52,176 bases of DNA. Source: Bacteroidetes bacterium HGW-Bacteroidetes-4. GTDB lineage: Bacteria > Bacteroidota > Bacteroidia > Bacteroidales > SZUA-534. Both the position numbers and the translations under genes were made by a program. The DNA is taken from NCBI GenBank assembly GCA_002840905.1, contig PHDD01000027.1, forward strand, positions 1 to 52,176. Reading direction: 5' to 3'. The notes beneath the pieces are model-generated. The model searched no databases. It was not told the origin of the DNA and saw only the letters and a list, made by a program, of their open reading frames with translations. Numbering within the stretch: position 1 is the first letter of the stretch; each line of letters begins with the position of its first letter. Below, piece after piece: positions 1-7,693 of the stretch.

Positions 1-667
1 CCTGCGCAGAGGATGCCGTCGTTGGTATTGGTTCCTGAATTATCGCTAAGCGCAATGGTGGCTACGGGCAGTGGATTAACCACAATATTTTTGCTTGCAC
101 TGCTGCTGCAACCCTTGGTATCAGTAACAGTGACGCTGTATGTTCCAGCGGTTTCGGATTGTATTTCTGCGGTAGTTTCGCTTATGTTCCAAAGATAGCT
201 TGTTCCGCCACCGGCTAATAAAGTGGCGGTATCGCCCAGGCAAAGGATGCCATCATCTATGGTTGTTCCTGAATTATCAGTTATAGAAATACCTGCTGTG
301 GGCAACGGATTTACACCAAGACTTTTACCGGCGCTGCTGATGCAGCCGTTGGCATCGGTTACGGTTACCACGTAGTTCCCGGCGGTATCGGCAAGGATTT
401 GTGCGTTAGTTTCTGTGGTATTCCAAATATAGCTTGTTCCTCCACTGGCAATTAATGTAGCGGTGTCTCCCAGACAGAGAATGCCATCATCTATGGTTGT
501 TCCTGAATTATCAGTTATAGAAATACCTGCTGTGGGCAGCGGATTTACACCAAGACTTTTACCGGCGCTGCTGCTGCAACCGTTGGTATTGGTTACGGTT
601 ACCACGTAGTTTCCGGCAGTATCGGCAAGAATTTGTGCGGTAGTTTCTCCGGTGTTCCACATGTAGG
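1..667 (-). pseudogene. Detached downstream part of an Ig-like repeat surface protein (runs off left edge)
   Basis: Read on the minus strand, this stretch is open from about 667 to the left edge and encodes nearly three 78-residue Ig/PKD-like repeats. Each repeat has the pattern DNSGTT-x-DDGILCLGD, then SYxWNTxET, then AGxYxVTVTDxxGC and a closing VNPLP. Such repeats are typical of large secreted adhesin-like proteins of Bacteroidota, which often end in a type IX sorting domain; that end would lie beyond the window. The reading frame is offset from the N-terminal part at 559-1746 because 50 bp are missing at about 662-668. It can be read only if the frame is restored, or if the deletion is an assembly error. 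The repeat assignment is seen in the sequence. The adhesin role is inference. Confidence 0.6.
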
Positions 668-715
668 CCGTCGTTGATAGTGGTTCCTGAATTATCGCTT
701 AAGGAGATGGTAACT
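13..715 (-). repeat. 234-bp coding tandem repeats (Ig-like domains)
   Basis: The same block starts at 13, 247 and 481, an exact spacing of 234 bp (78 codons). The copies at 247 and 481 are nearly identical over their first 50 bases or more. The next unit follows after only 184 bp, so it lacks exactly 50 bp. A more diverged unit precedes it on the coding strand (about 715-950). Near-identical units suggest recent duplication or homogenisation. Confidence 0.85.
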
Positions 716-1746
716 TCAGGCAGAGGATTAACCACGATGGTGGTGGGCGAAACAGCGCTTTGGCAACCACCGGAAAAGGTTACGGTCAGGGAATAATCGC
801 CTGCATTGCTTACGTTAATACTTTGGCTGGTTTCACCGGTGGACCATAAATAGCTTTCGGCGTAACTGGAACTAAGCTGGGCACTTTCACCGGTACAGAG
901 GATACCGTCGTTGGCTTGTAATCCTGAAGTTTCGCTAAGGGTCAGGGTGGGGCTGGTTGCATTGCAGACACTGATGAAGAAATCAAAAAAAACTTCATTT
1001 TCCAGGTCGGCCAGGTTACCATAAGAGCAGCCTGAACTATCGTATGCAAACGGTGCGGTGCAAACCAGTACCGGATAGTTTGAAGGATTTAATCCTGTTT
1101 GAACTTCACCCCCTATAAACACATTTGAGGGAAAGTTTTCGCTGGTAAAACTACCGATATCAACGGCTCCCAGTTTGATGTAATCACCGATAATGGCAAT
1201 TCGCGCATCGGTATGGAGTTTTATTGCTGCGATGTTTTCGGCGGTTAGCGATCCCCAGACAATCAGGAAGGCATTGGGATGTATGATTAAAGAATCTTTA
1301 TTCCGGAGTAAAAAATCGCCATAAATTACCAGGGTATCATACACATTAAAGTTGAGCTGCGTCGTGTTTGTTGAAAAAGAAAGTGGGCCGTTGCAAGCTA
1401 TGTTTCCATAAATATTAATATTGGTATTGATGTTATCGATAAGGGGTTCGGGCCAAACAGGGTCCCACGATGCGGGGTTGGTCCAGCTTCCGCTGTAGTT
1501 GTCGCGTGAGGTAAGTGTAATCTGTGCCCGCGCATTCAGGGTGAAAAATCCAAGAATAAACAACAGTTGCAAAGTCCGGATCCAAAAAACCCGATAATGC
1601 AGCCCTGAAGCATACCTCGCCCCGGCAGCATCAGAAACAGAAAGCCTGTTGCCTGGTATGCTGAGTTTTCTCTGAACCAATGGAATTGTCCTAATTTGTT
1701 CGTTACAAAGAGAATCGTACGTATTATGCCGCTTTTGGTTGTCCAA
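559..1746 (-). CDS. Secreted repeat-containing surface protein, frameshifted (N-terminal part)
   Basis: This reading frame encodes 395 residues. A hydrophobic signal peptide with an AxAQ-like cleavage site lies at about residues 52-75, followed by a beta-rich N-terminal domain (about 76-265; 'SWTNPASWDP', 'IYGDFLLRNKDSL') and then Ig-like repeats from about 270. The last 25 or so residues are out of frame with the repeat family: after 'SGTTINDG' the sequence becomes basic and unlike a repeat, ending at a stop near 559. A 50-bp deletion inside the repeat explains this. The start is uncertain. The frame opens with TTG at 1746, leaving about 50 residues before the signal peptide, and I see no ATG closer to it. 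The protein probably sits on or outside the cell surface. The function is unknown; adhesin or structural protein is inference. Confidence 0.55.
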   Translation of the reverse strand: MDNQKRHNTYDSLCNEQIRTIPLVQRKLSIPGNRLSVSDAAGARYASGLHYRVFWIRTLQLLFILGFFTLNARAQITLTSRDNYSGSWTNPASWDPVWPEPLIDNINTNINIYGNIACNGPLSFSTNTTQLNFNVYDTLVIYGDFLLRNKDSLIIHPNAFLIVWGSLTAENIAAIKLHTDARIAIIGDYIKLGAVDIGSFTSENFPSNVFIGGEVQTGLNPSNYPVLVCTAPFAYDSSGCSYGNLADLENEVFFDFFISVCNATSPTLTLSETSGLQANDGILCTGESAQLSSSYAESYLWSTGETSQSINVSNAGDYSLTVTFSGGCQSAVSPTTIVVNPLPEVTISLSDNSGTTINDGLHVEHRRNYRTNSCRYCRKLRGNRNQYQRLQQQRR

Positions 1747-2001
1747 ATCCCCTGCTTTTTTCTTTTATGGGTGAAGTTAGCTATTTTATTTTGTTTATTT
1801 TAGGAACTGCCGGGTGTGTAAGCACTTAATTTTGTGAATGGTGATGTAACGTAGGTAAATGTTTTAGCACATGCGATAAAAAAGTTTTTTTTGCCCTTTC
1901 AGTTAAATTTTGCACCGTTGTTCCATTGGGACAGGGAACAGGTGCTTGCTGCCGGCAGGCTATTAAGTATAGGTGGCAGCCGGTAAGGCCCATTCTTGTA
2001 T

Positions 2002-2029
2002 AAAAAAAACCGGCAAACTTACCCGGTTT
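2002..2029 (-). terminator. Terminator-like hairpin far from any gene end
   Basis: On the minus strand this is a 7-bp stem (AAACCGG/CCGGTTT) with a 9-nt loop, followed by a run of eight T. It has the form of an intrinsic terminator. The nearest minus-strand gene upstream of it ends at 2998, almost 1 kb away. Confidence 0.5.
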
Positions 2030-2289
2030 AAGAAATTATTTTATAGCTTTGGTTAGCTGAAAACCAAAAACATGAACCCAAACCAGACCTATAATTGGAA
2101 TAAAAGGAAACGGGGTGCGTTTATCCTGTAGTTCTTTTAAAAACCCTTACCTTTTGTCCTTTTCCGGCGCTAAGTCGCCCCCAGTAGTAATAATCCCTGG
2201 ACAAAACCCGGTTTTTGTAGCACCCTTGCTCAAACCTTTAAAGCCCCGAAAAAAGAGGAAGCTTCGTACCAAGGTACAATGCTCAACCA

Positions 2290-2535
2290 ACTATTTTTTC
2301 CTGTAATTATCTTACGGAAATTGGTCTGCCAAAAATAATTCCGGCAATTTCCGTATGGAAAAAGTTCTATCAAATATTTTTTCTTGTAATTTCTATAGGG
2401 AAATTGAACCACCAATGTATTTTCCGATAATTTCTGTAAGGGAAAAGCTCCACCTTTATTTTTTCCGGTAATTTCCCTACGGAAAAAGCCTCACCAATGT
2501 ATTAGTCGGGTAATTTCCGTACGGAAAAAGCATCA
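2290..2535. repeat. Six-unit array of about 42-bp imperfect palindromes
   Basis: A core of the form TTTCCGgtAATTTCCgtACGGAAAAAG recurs six times. The A(C/T/G)GGAAA element falls at 2314, 2355, 2397, 2439, 2479 and 2521, spacings of 41, 42, 42, 40 and 42 bp. The best unit contains the 12-bp palindrome TTCCGTACGGAA at 2515-2526. Other copies carry compensating or decayed changes. Linkers such as CACCAATGTAT are partly shared. No protein is encoded and the function is unknown. Confidence 0.75.
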
Positions 2536-2613
2536 TTTACTTATTGTTGAAATTCTGCTAAAAGGTAAACAGAGCCGAATGACAAATTACGAACTACTGG
2601 TTGGGCTACCAAA

Positions 2614-2747
2614 GCTACGAGGGTTTCAAACCCTCGTAGCATTTTCCGGAACAATGCAATAACCAACCCGCAGGGTTGAATTACAATAGCCGTAGGTGTA
2701 ATCTACGAATGCAAACCCATACCATTTGCCGAACCCTGAAAGGGTTC
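2614..2747. repeat. REP-like cluster of inverted repeats
   Basis: 2614-2640 is a perfect inverted repeat: 13-base arms (GCTACGAGGGTTT and its complement) around a single C. It is followed by AACCC-gca-GGGTT (2665-2677), CGTAG-7nt-CTACG (2691-2707) and GAACCCT-gaa-AGGGTTC (2731-2747). Strings of short GC-rich hairpins in noncoding DNA like these are known as dispersed REP-type elements in Bacteroidota, sometimes mobilised by REP-associated tyrosine transposases. No such transposase is present in this window. Confidence 0.6.
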
Positions 2748-2810
2748 AACCTGGAACGTGTTAAAAATCATTTTTTAATATTTTGGTTCTAATTGACCTG
2801 TGTAAATTGT

Positions 2811-2923
2811 GAGTTACCGCCTTTTGCGGTGCATGGTAACTCAGCATTCCATGTTTAAATAATTGATTGCAACGCATTTTCGGTGGGTATTGTGCTCTAC
2901 CGACCTTTAACCCCGCCGGGGTT
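2811..2923. repeat. Further hairpin-forming inverted repeats
   Basis: GAGTTACC (2811-2818) pairs with GGTAACTC (2835-2842). An inner ACCGC/GCGGT stem (2816-2830) is an alternative to it. CGGT at 2881 pairs with ACCG at 2899-2902, and AACCCC-gcc-GGGGTT lies at 2909-2923. The last two resemble the REP-like cluster just upstream and may be a second copy of the family. Confidence 0.45.
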
Positions 2924-2997
2924 TAATTATTCCTTGTACTTTATTCACTATTCATTAATCACTGTTCACTATTAATTATTCACTTTTCTTTGGCTTT

Positions 2998-3867
2998 TTA
3001 TTCCCTGAAACGGAAGGGTTTATTCCTTCTCCGGAATTTGCGCCACAGGTAAACCGTGGGGATGGCCAGCAGCCAGAAGGGCCAGAGGCGTATCACAAAA
3101 AGCGAAAAATCGATAAAAGCGTACCAGCCTTTCGAGAGCGATTGTTTGAGACGTTCGCGGTAACTGTCGCGGTGACCCGGTTTGTAGGTAAAGGCCTTTT
3201 GTTTGCTTAGGTTCAGGTCGAGCGTGCTGTAGGCCACCTGGTCACTCAGGTAGTTGAGGCGTCCGGTAGTGCTGTCGATTTCTTCTTCGAGCAGACGAAT
3301 TTTTTCTTCAATTTCGAGTATCTCTTTCACATTTTTTGCCTGATTCAGCAGTTGTTTGTAGCGTTGCAGGTAACCTTTTTTGGTTTCGAGCCGGGTATTC
3401 AGGTCGATGAACTGGTCTGTTACGTCGCGGGTATTGATTTCTTTGTAAAGAATTTCGTTTCCTCCTCCTTCGAGCCGGGCAATAAAGGCCTCGAAGCGTG
3501 GAGCCGGGATGCGCACCCTGAGGTTCCAGGACAGCTGGTAATCGTCGTTGTTAAACACCTCGCTGGCATAGTAGCCGCCTTCGCGGGCAACAAGGCTGTC
3601 GACAAAAGATTTGGTACGTTCCAGTTCGCTGGTGCGGATTCCCAGACGACCATCTTTTATGAGTTGTTTTTTATTTACCGGAGCTTCGGGTTCCGCCGGC
3701 GTTTCGCTTTGTGCATCCATGCGGTACAGGGTTCCGTTTTTATTCACTACCATGCCCTGATCGGCATATTCTGAGGATTCGTACAGGGCTGCATCGTGGT
3801 TCCCCGAAGTGCAGGCGCTCAGCCAAAGACCGGCAAGTAGTAACGACAGGTTGGCAAAGGTTTTCAT
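2998..3867 (-). CDS. DUF4349-domain lipoprotein
   Basis: This 289-residue protein starts with a lipoprotein signal peptide; the lipobox LSAC puts the acylated Cys at residue 19. A short low-complexity linker follows. Then comes the DUF4349 region (about 65-270), with an alpha/beta part containing 'RVRIPAPRFEAFIARL' and 'NTRDVTDQFIDLNTRL', and a Glu/Lys-rich coiled coil at about 165-205. One transmembrane segment lies at about 250-270, followed by a basic tail. It is probably anchored in the envelope by both ends, with the coiled coil in the periplasm. The biochemical role of the family is not established. It stands alone, 149 bp from the ABM-like gene upstream. Family assignment is from recognised sequence pattern. 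Confidence 0.85.
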   Translation of the reverse strand: MKTFANLSLLLAGLWLSACTSGNHDAALYESSEYADQGMVVNKNGTLYRMDAQSETPAEPEAPVNKKQLIKDGRLGIRTSELERTKSFVDSLVAREGGYYASEVFNNDDYQLSWNLRVRIPAPRFEAFIARLEGGGNEILYKEINTRDVTDQFIDLNTRLETKKGYLQRYKQLLNQAKNVKEILEIEEKIRLLEEEIDSTTGRLNYLSDQVAYSTLDLNLSKQKAFTYKPGHRDSYRERLKQSLSKGWYAFIDFSLFVIRLWPFWLLAIPTVYLWRKFRRRNKPFRFRE

Positions 3868-4016
3868 AAGCTGTGTTTTATTTAGTTCTCACCTGACTTT
3901 TTTCCTACAGAATAGGGTAGGAATAAGCAGTCATGTTTTGCTGCTATCAAAGCTACAAAAAAATAATACAGCTGGTACCAGGGGTTAGGATTTCCTTAGC
4001 GGGATGGGGCAGTAGC

Positions 4017-4325
4017 CTAATCAATGCTTTGCCAGCTTCCCAGGTGTTCTTCGCTCAGGTACAGGGCTTCAAACTGCCGGCTGAGTTGCTGATACGTTTC
4101 GGAATGCATACTGATAAATGCTTCGTAGGCATTTTTACTGGTCCACCGGTCACAAAGCAAATAGCAGTGGGCATCGTCATGTTGCTGATGCAAATCGGAA
4201 CCCAGGTAAGCTTCGTTCCGACTGAAAAACTTATGCCAGCTACCCCGTGGGCCATACTCCTGCTCAAAACGTTCTTTTTGTACGGCTTGTATCCGGTAAC
4301 GCCAGCTAATCAGGTAGGCTCCCAT
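4017..4325 (-). CDS. Small ABM-like dimeric alpha/beta-barrel protein
   Basis: This 102-residue protein has the spacing and aromatic pattern of the antibiotic-biosynthesis-monooxygenase-like ferredoxin fold: 'FEQEYGPRGSWHKFF' in the first helix, then 'CYLLCDRWTSKNAYEAF', then a C-terminal helix. Members of the fold usually dimerise. Some are cofactor-free oxygenases, but many have no known reaction. It starts 1 bp after the stop of the TauE/SafE permease gene, so the two are almost certainly co-transcribed and may be translationally coupled. I cannot assign a substrate. The fold assignment is moderately sure; oxygenase activity is only a possibility. Confidence 0.6.
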   Translation of the reverse strand: MGAYLISWRYRIQAVQKERFEQEYGPRGSWHKFFSRNEAYLGSDLHQQHDDAHCYLLCDRWTSKNAYEAFISMHSETYQQLSRQFEALYLSEEHLGSWQSID

Positions 4326-4326
4326 G

Positions 4327-5121
4327 TTAAGCTTTTATCAGTTCCATAAAAAAATCGTAGATACCCAGGAACTTTATGGCTGAGAAAAGTATTACGGCCA
4401 GCAAAATGTAACGCACAAAGCCCGGGCCCCAGCTTACGGCAAAGCGTGAGGCAACAAAGGCCCCCAACATGCTTCCGGCGGCCAGTACCAGGCCAATAAC
4501 AAAATCGATTTGCTGATTCCAGAAAAAGATGGGGAGAATCACCACCGTATAAACTATGATGATAAGTATTTTTAAAGCATTGGCTTTTAACAAGTCGTAT
4601 CCGGCTCCCAGAACCAGGCCGGCCAGGAGGAAAACCCCCACACCCAGTTGAATAAAGCCGCCGTAAAAACCTATACCAAACATCAAGAGGTGCTGCCACC
4701 AGGTAAACTGGTGCTTGTGGTCGGGGTTCGATGCTTTCACCCATTTTTCGGGTTTGTAAACCACCATAAAGAACATAACTATCATCAATACCCCAATGAT
4801 ACGGGTCATTGCCTGTTCGTTTACTGAGACAGCCATAAGCGCCCCAATAATGGCTCCGGCAATGGAGGGCAGGGTAATGCGCATATTATCGCGAAAGCTG
4901 AACACTTTTTGTTGCCTGAAGCTGGCCACACCCACCAGACCGCTCAGCAAAATCATCAGCCGGTTGGTGCCGTTTGCCACGTTGGCTGGCAGACCCAGGA
5001 ACATAAGCAGGGGCAAAGAGATAGCTGAGCCGCTTCCGGCCAAAGTGTTTATAAATCCGGCAGCAAATCCGGCCACCAGGGTTAAGGCAATAAGCCAGGC
5101 ATTCAATTCGGGCACGATCAT
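4327..5121 (-). CDS. TauE/SafE family sulfite/organosulfonate exporter-like permease
   Basis: This 264-residue integral membrane protein has about eight hydrophobic segments. Two related halves each carry the small-residue motif typical of TauE/SafE (DUF81) proteins: 'GFAAGFINTLAGSGSAISLP' near residues 18-37 and 'GGFIQLGVGVFLLAGLVL' near 155-172. Family members move sulfite, sulfoacetate or other small anions across the inner membrane, and the substrate cannot be read from the sequence. The gene is followed at 1 bp by the ABM-like gene. A TAnnTTTG-like element and a terminator hairpin lie in the gap to glyA. Confidence 0.85.
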   Translation of the reverse strand: MIVPELNAWLIALTLVAGFAAGFINTLAGSGSAISLPLLMFLGLPANVANGTNRLMILLSGLVGVASFRQQKVFSFRDNMRITLPSIAGAIIGALMAVSVNEQAMTRIIGVLMIVMFFMVVYKPEKWVKASNPDHKHQFTWWQHLLMFGIGFYGGFIQLGVGVFLLAGLVLGAGYDLLKANALKILIIIVYTVVILPIFFWNQQIDFVIGLVLAAGSMLGAFVASRFAVSWGPGFVRYILLAVILFSAIKFLGIYDFFMELIKA

Positions 5122-5132
5122 TTTTCTTTGTA

Positions 5133-5167
5133 ATTAAAAAAGCTACCTGAAGTATTCAGATAGCTTT
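5133..5167 (-). terminator. Intrinsic terminator downstream of glyA
   Basis: On the minus strand, AAAGCTAtCTGAA pairs with TTCAGgTAGCTTT around a 3-nt loop, followed by a T-rich tract. It lies between glyA and the TauE/SafE gene and most likely ends the glyA transcript. It could also attenuate the downstream pair, as it sits in their leader. Confidence 0.7.
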
Positions 5168-5175
5168 CAAAAATA
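5168..5175 (-). promoter_or_regulatory. Possible -7 element for the TauE/SafE operon
   Basis: TATTTTTG on the minus strand matches the Bacteroidota -7 consensus TAnnTTTG. No clear -33 TTTG lies at the usual distance, and transcription from here would begin inside the hairpin at 5133-5167, so the assignment is weak. Confidence 0.25.
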
Positions 5176-5240
5176 GTTACTTTTTTGCAAAACAGGTAAC
5201 GAAGCTTAAAAAAGCCATCCTGCTTTGAGTTATGGTTCTG

Positions 5241-6521
5241 CTACCAGGCAAACATGGGCCGGTGGCTCATCATTTTATTTACTTCGGCGCAAACGGCTTT
5301 AATTACGGCTTCGTCGTCGGGGTTCGAGAGTACCCGGTCGATAAAATCAACTATAAGGGGCATATCAGCTTCCTTTAAACCACGGGTGGTAATAGCCGGG
5401 GTACCTACACGCAGACCTGAGGTCTGGAAAGGTGAACGGCTGTCGAAGGGCACCATGTTTTTGTTGATGGTGATATCGGCTTTTACCAGAGTGTTTTCGG
5501 CCTTTTTACCGGTAAGTTCGGGGAATTTGGTACGCAGGTCGATCAACATGCTGTGGTTGTCGGTACCGCCCGAGATAACCTTGTATCCTTTGTCTATAAA
5601 AGCTTGTGCCATAACAGCGGCATTCTTTTTAACCTGCAGCTGGTATTCTTTGTACGAGGGATCGAGCGCTTCGCCAAATGCCACAGCTTTAGCGGCAATT
5701 ACGTGCTCGAGTGGTCCGCCCTGTATTCCGGGGAATACGGCAGAGTTGAGCATGGCCGACATCATCTTGGTTTCGCCTTTAGGAGTTTTAACGCCCCAGG
5801 GGTTTTCAAAATCCTTACCCATCAGTATGATTCCTCCACGCGGACCACGCAGGGTTTTGTGGGTGGTTGAAGTAACAATGTGGGCATATTTTACGGGATT
5901 ATCGAGCAAACCGGCAGCAATCAGTCCGGCCGGGTGGGCCATATCAACCATGAAAATGGCTCCTACTTTATCGGCAATGGTACGCATGCGCTTGTAGTCC
6001 CATTCGCGGGAGTAAGCCGAAGCACCTCCGATAAGCATTTTCGGTTTTTCGCGCAGGGCAACTTCTTCCATCATGTCGTAATCTACCCTACCTGTTTCTT
6101 CTTTAACACCATATGCTATGGCACGGTATAAAATACCCGACGAGTTCACAGGCGAGCCGTGCGAAAGGTGTCCGCCATGCGAAAGGTCGAGGCCTAAAAA
6201 GGTGTCGCCCGGATTCAGCACGGTCATAAATACCGCCATATTGGCCTGAGCACCCGAGTGGGGTTGTACGTTGGCGTATTCGGCACCGTAAAGCTCCTTA
6301 ATCCGTTCAATGGCCAGCAATTCGGTTTCGTCCACATGCTGGCAACCTCCGTAATAGCGGTTACCCGGATAGCCTTCGGCATATTTGTTGGTCATGCACG
6401 AGCCCATGGCCTGCATCACCTGTTCGCTGACAAAGTTTTCAGAGGCGATTAACTCAATGCCGTTTTTTTGGCGTTGGTATTCTTTCTCGATAATCTCAAA
6501 TACCTTGTTATCTTTTTTCAT
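5241..6521 (-). CDS. glyA: Serine hydroxymethyltransferase
   Basis: GlyA interconverts serine and glycine with transfer of a one-carbon unit to tetrahydrofolate, and acts in the cytoplasm with PLP. The 426-residue protein has the expected family length. It shows the N-terminal '[10 protein letters not shown]', '[14 protein letters not shown]', 'SGAQANMAV', and the PLP-lysine motif '[13 protein letters not shown]' with Lys222 as the Schiff-base residue; '[14 protein letters not shown]' holds the cofactor-binding Asp and His. It appears to be a single-gene unit between the lrp-type regulator upstream and its own terminator downstream. All motifs appear intact. Confidence 0.97.
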   Translation of the reverse strand: MKKDNKVFEIIEKEYQRQKNGIELIASENFVSEQVMQAMGSCMTNKYAEGYPGNRYYGGCQHVDETELLAIERIKELYGAEYANVQPHSGAQANMAVFMTVLNPGDTFLGLDLSHGGHLSHGSPVNSSGILYRAIAYGVKEETGRVDYDMMEEVALREKPKMLIGGASAYSREWDYKRMRTIADKVGAIFMVDMAHPAGLIAAGLLDNPVKYAHIVTSTTHKTLRGPRGGIILMGKDFENPWGVKTPKGETKMMSAMLNSAVFPGIQGGPLEHVIAAKAVAFGEALDPSYKEYQLQVKKNAAVMAQAFIDKGYKVISGGTDNHSMLIDLRTKFPELTGKKAENTLVKADITINKNMVPFDSRSPFQTSGLRVGTPAITTRGLKEADMPLIVDFIDRVLSNPDDEAVIKAVCAEVNKMMSHRPMFAW

Positions 6522-6631
6522 GCTATTGTGTTTTTATGCTTGTTAAAAGTATATGATTAAATTTTGAGGTAAAATTACATTTTTAAGCAAGAATGCGGTT
6601 GTATTGCGATATCTTTTAAAACAATCCTGTA

Positions 6632-6659
6632 AAAAAAAACCGGCGAAACACCGGTTTTG
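6632..6659 (-). terminator. Intrinsic terminator of the Lrp/AsnC gene
   Basis: On the minus strand, AAACCGG-tgtttcg-CCGGTTT is followed by further T. It lies directly after the stop of the Lrp/AsnC gene and before glyA, so it separates the two transcripts. Confidence 0.8.
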
Positions 6660-6664
6660 GATAG

Positions 6665-7129
6665 TTAAGAAATGGGAAATTGTCGTTTAAAATTTTCCTC
6701 GAGCGAGATAAAAGTCTCGGTGCGTTCAATACCGTCGATTTTTTGCAGGGAACCGCTTAAGATATCTTTCAGGTGTTCATTGTCGCGAGTAACCACTTTA
6801 ATAAACAGCGAATACTCGCCAGTAGTGTAATGGCATTCCACAATTTCGGGTATTTGTTCCAGTTGCTTTAATACCTGGTTATACAAACCGGCACTCTGCA
6901 AGTAAATGCCCATGTAAGCGCAGGTAGAATAACCAATGGATTTGGGATTGATAATAAACTCGGAGCCTGTGATAACGCCCATTTTAATCAGTCGCTGAAT
7001 TCTTTGATGGATAGCTGCACCTGAAACGTTGCACTCACGGGCAACTTCGAGGTAAGGAATCCGGGCATTTTTAGATACCAGAGAAAGAATTTTTTTATCG
7101 AGTTCGTCAATTTGAGGATGACCAGCCAT
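6665..7129 (-). CDS. Lrp/AsnC family transcriptional regulator
   Basis: This 154-residue protein has the family layout. A winged helix-turn-helix covers about residues 5-60 ('IDELDKKILSLVSKNARIPY', 'CNVSGAAIHQRIQRLIKMGVI'). A RAM/effector-binding ferredoxin-fold domain follows (about 70-145; 'CAYMGIYLQ', 'VECHYTTGEYSLFIKV'). Family members bind DNA as dimers or octamers and sense amino acids such as leucine, glycine or asparagine. It lies just upstream of glyA in the same direction, separated by a terminator, so control of glyA is possible but unproven. The region upstream (7130-7315) is AT-rich without a clear promoter match. Confidence 0.9.
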   Translation of the reverse strand: MAGHPQIDELDKKILSLVSKNARIPYLEVARECNVSGAAIHQRIQRLIKMGVITGSEFIINPKSIGYSTCAYMGIYLQSAGLYNQVLKQLEQIPEIVECHYTTGEYSLFIKVVTRDNEHLKDILSGSLQKIDGIERTETFISLEENFKRQFPIS

Positions 7130-7315
7130 AAAAGTATAATTTATAATTTATTACAAAAGATTAATAAATGCTTTGAATCACAAATAAAATACAAATTTCT
7201 GGTAATAGATTACATTATTTATATATTCTTTAACAGTATTCTGTTCAAAAAACTGAAAAAAAGCGGTTTACATTCAATCTATGGGTTGTTTCCCATGCAG
7301 CTTTTGTTTTAACAC

Positions 7316-7693
7316 TTATTTAACAGCTGATGCTTCGATTTTTTTGAGGCAGTTTTGGTAAAATGTTTTAGCATTGGTACGGGTTCCATCGCTAAATACA
7401 ATTTGGTAGGGTTCGCCAGTAATGCTCGATTGCGAGGCCACCTTTTCGATAAACAGATCGACGCTTTTAATCCGTTTACCGGCTTTTTCACGTTTCAATC
7501 GTAAATGGGCAGCTGCTGCTTTGGCATCGTACGAAACCCCGTTACGGATAAAGGTGGCATTGTTGAGTTGCTCCACACAGTGAATCAGGTAAATTATTTT
7601 TTCTTCTTCGCTTAAAGGATTTTGTTGTTTTTCCTGGCCATTAGAACTGATTAAGATAGCACTGAAAAGTAAGAGTAGGGCAATTCGTATCAT
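7316..7693 (-). CDS. DUF5329 family exported protein
   Basis: This 125-residue protein begins with a signal peptide (about 1-19, hydrophobic core 'IALLLLFSAILI'). It has the DUF5329 pattern 'EEKIIYLIHCVEQL', 'ATFIRNGVSYDAKAAAAHL', 'EKVASQSSITGEPYQI', 'FSDGT'. It is expected in the periplasm or envelope. The family has no established biochemical function. It overlaps the end of the upstream signal peptidase paralogue by 4 bp, so it is the last gene of the dapB-lepB-lepB unit and is probably translationally coupled. Confidence 0.75.
   Translation of the reverse strand: MIRIALLLLFSAILISSNGQEKQQNPLSEEEKIIYLIHCVEQLNNATFIRNGVSYDAKAAAAHLRLKREKAGKRIKSVDLFIEKVASQSSITGEPYQIVFSDGTRTNAKTFYQNCLKKIEASAVK

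Larger units (their letters stand above)
1747..2997. other. Gene-poor intergenic stretch with repeats
   Basis: I see no convincing gene in these 1.25 kb. The short open frames at 2115-2306 and 2230-2415 lie over repeat DNA and have no protein-like character. A TAnnTTTG-like element (2044-2051) precedes an ATG at 2072 that opens only about 19 codons before a stop; this may be a gene remnant. The stretch also holds an orphan terminator-like hairpin (2002-2029), an array of palindromic units (2290-2535) and REP-like inverted repeats (2614-2923), listed separately. Confidence 0.6.

Noticed and set aside
2115-2415. Short open frames on both strands as small genes
   Set aside because: They lie over the repeat array and have compositions set by the repeats, with no start signal or recognisable protein pattern.
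2290-2535. Palindrome array as a CRISPR array
   Set aside because: The repeated part is degenerate and itself palindromic, linkers are only 10-15 bp and partly shared, and no cas gene is present.
3352-3774. Long antisense open frame inside the DUF4349 gene
   Set aside because: It is the shadow of a well-supported gene on the other strand; the same holds for antisense frames over glyA, lepB, thrS, tauE and sbcC.
5168-5240. Second terminator just after glyA (AAGC...GCTTTTTT)
   Set aside because: The stem is only four base pairs; the hairpin at 5133-5167 is far stronger.
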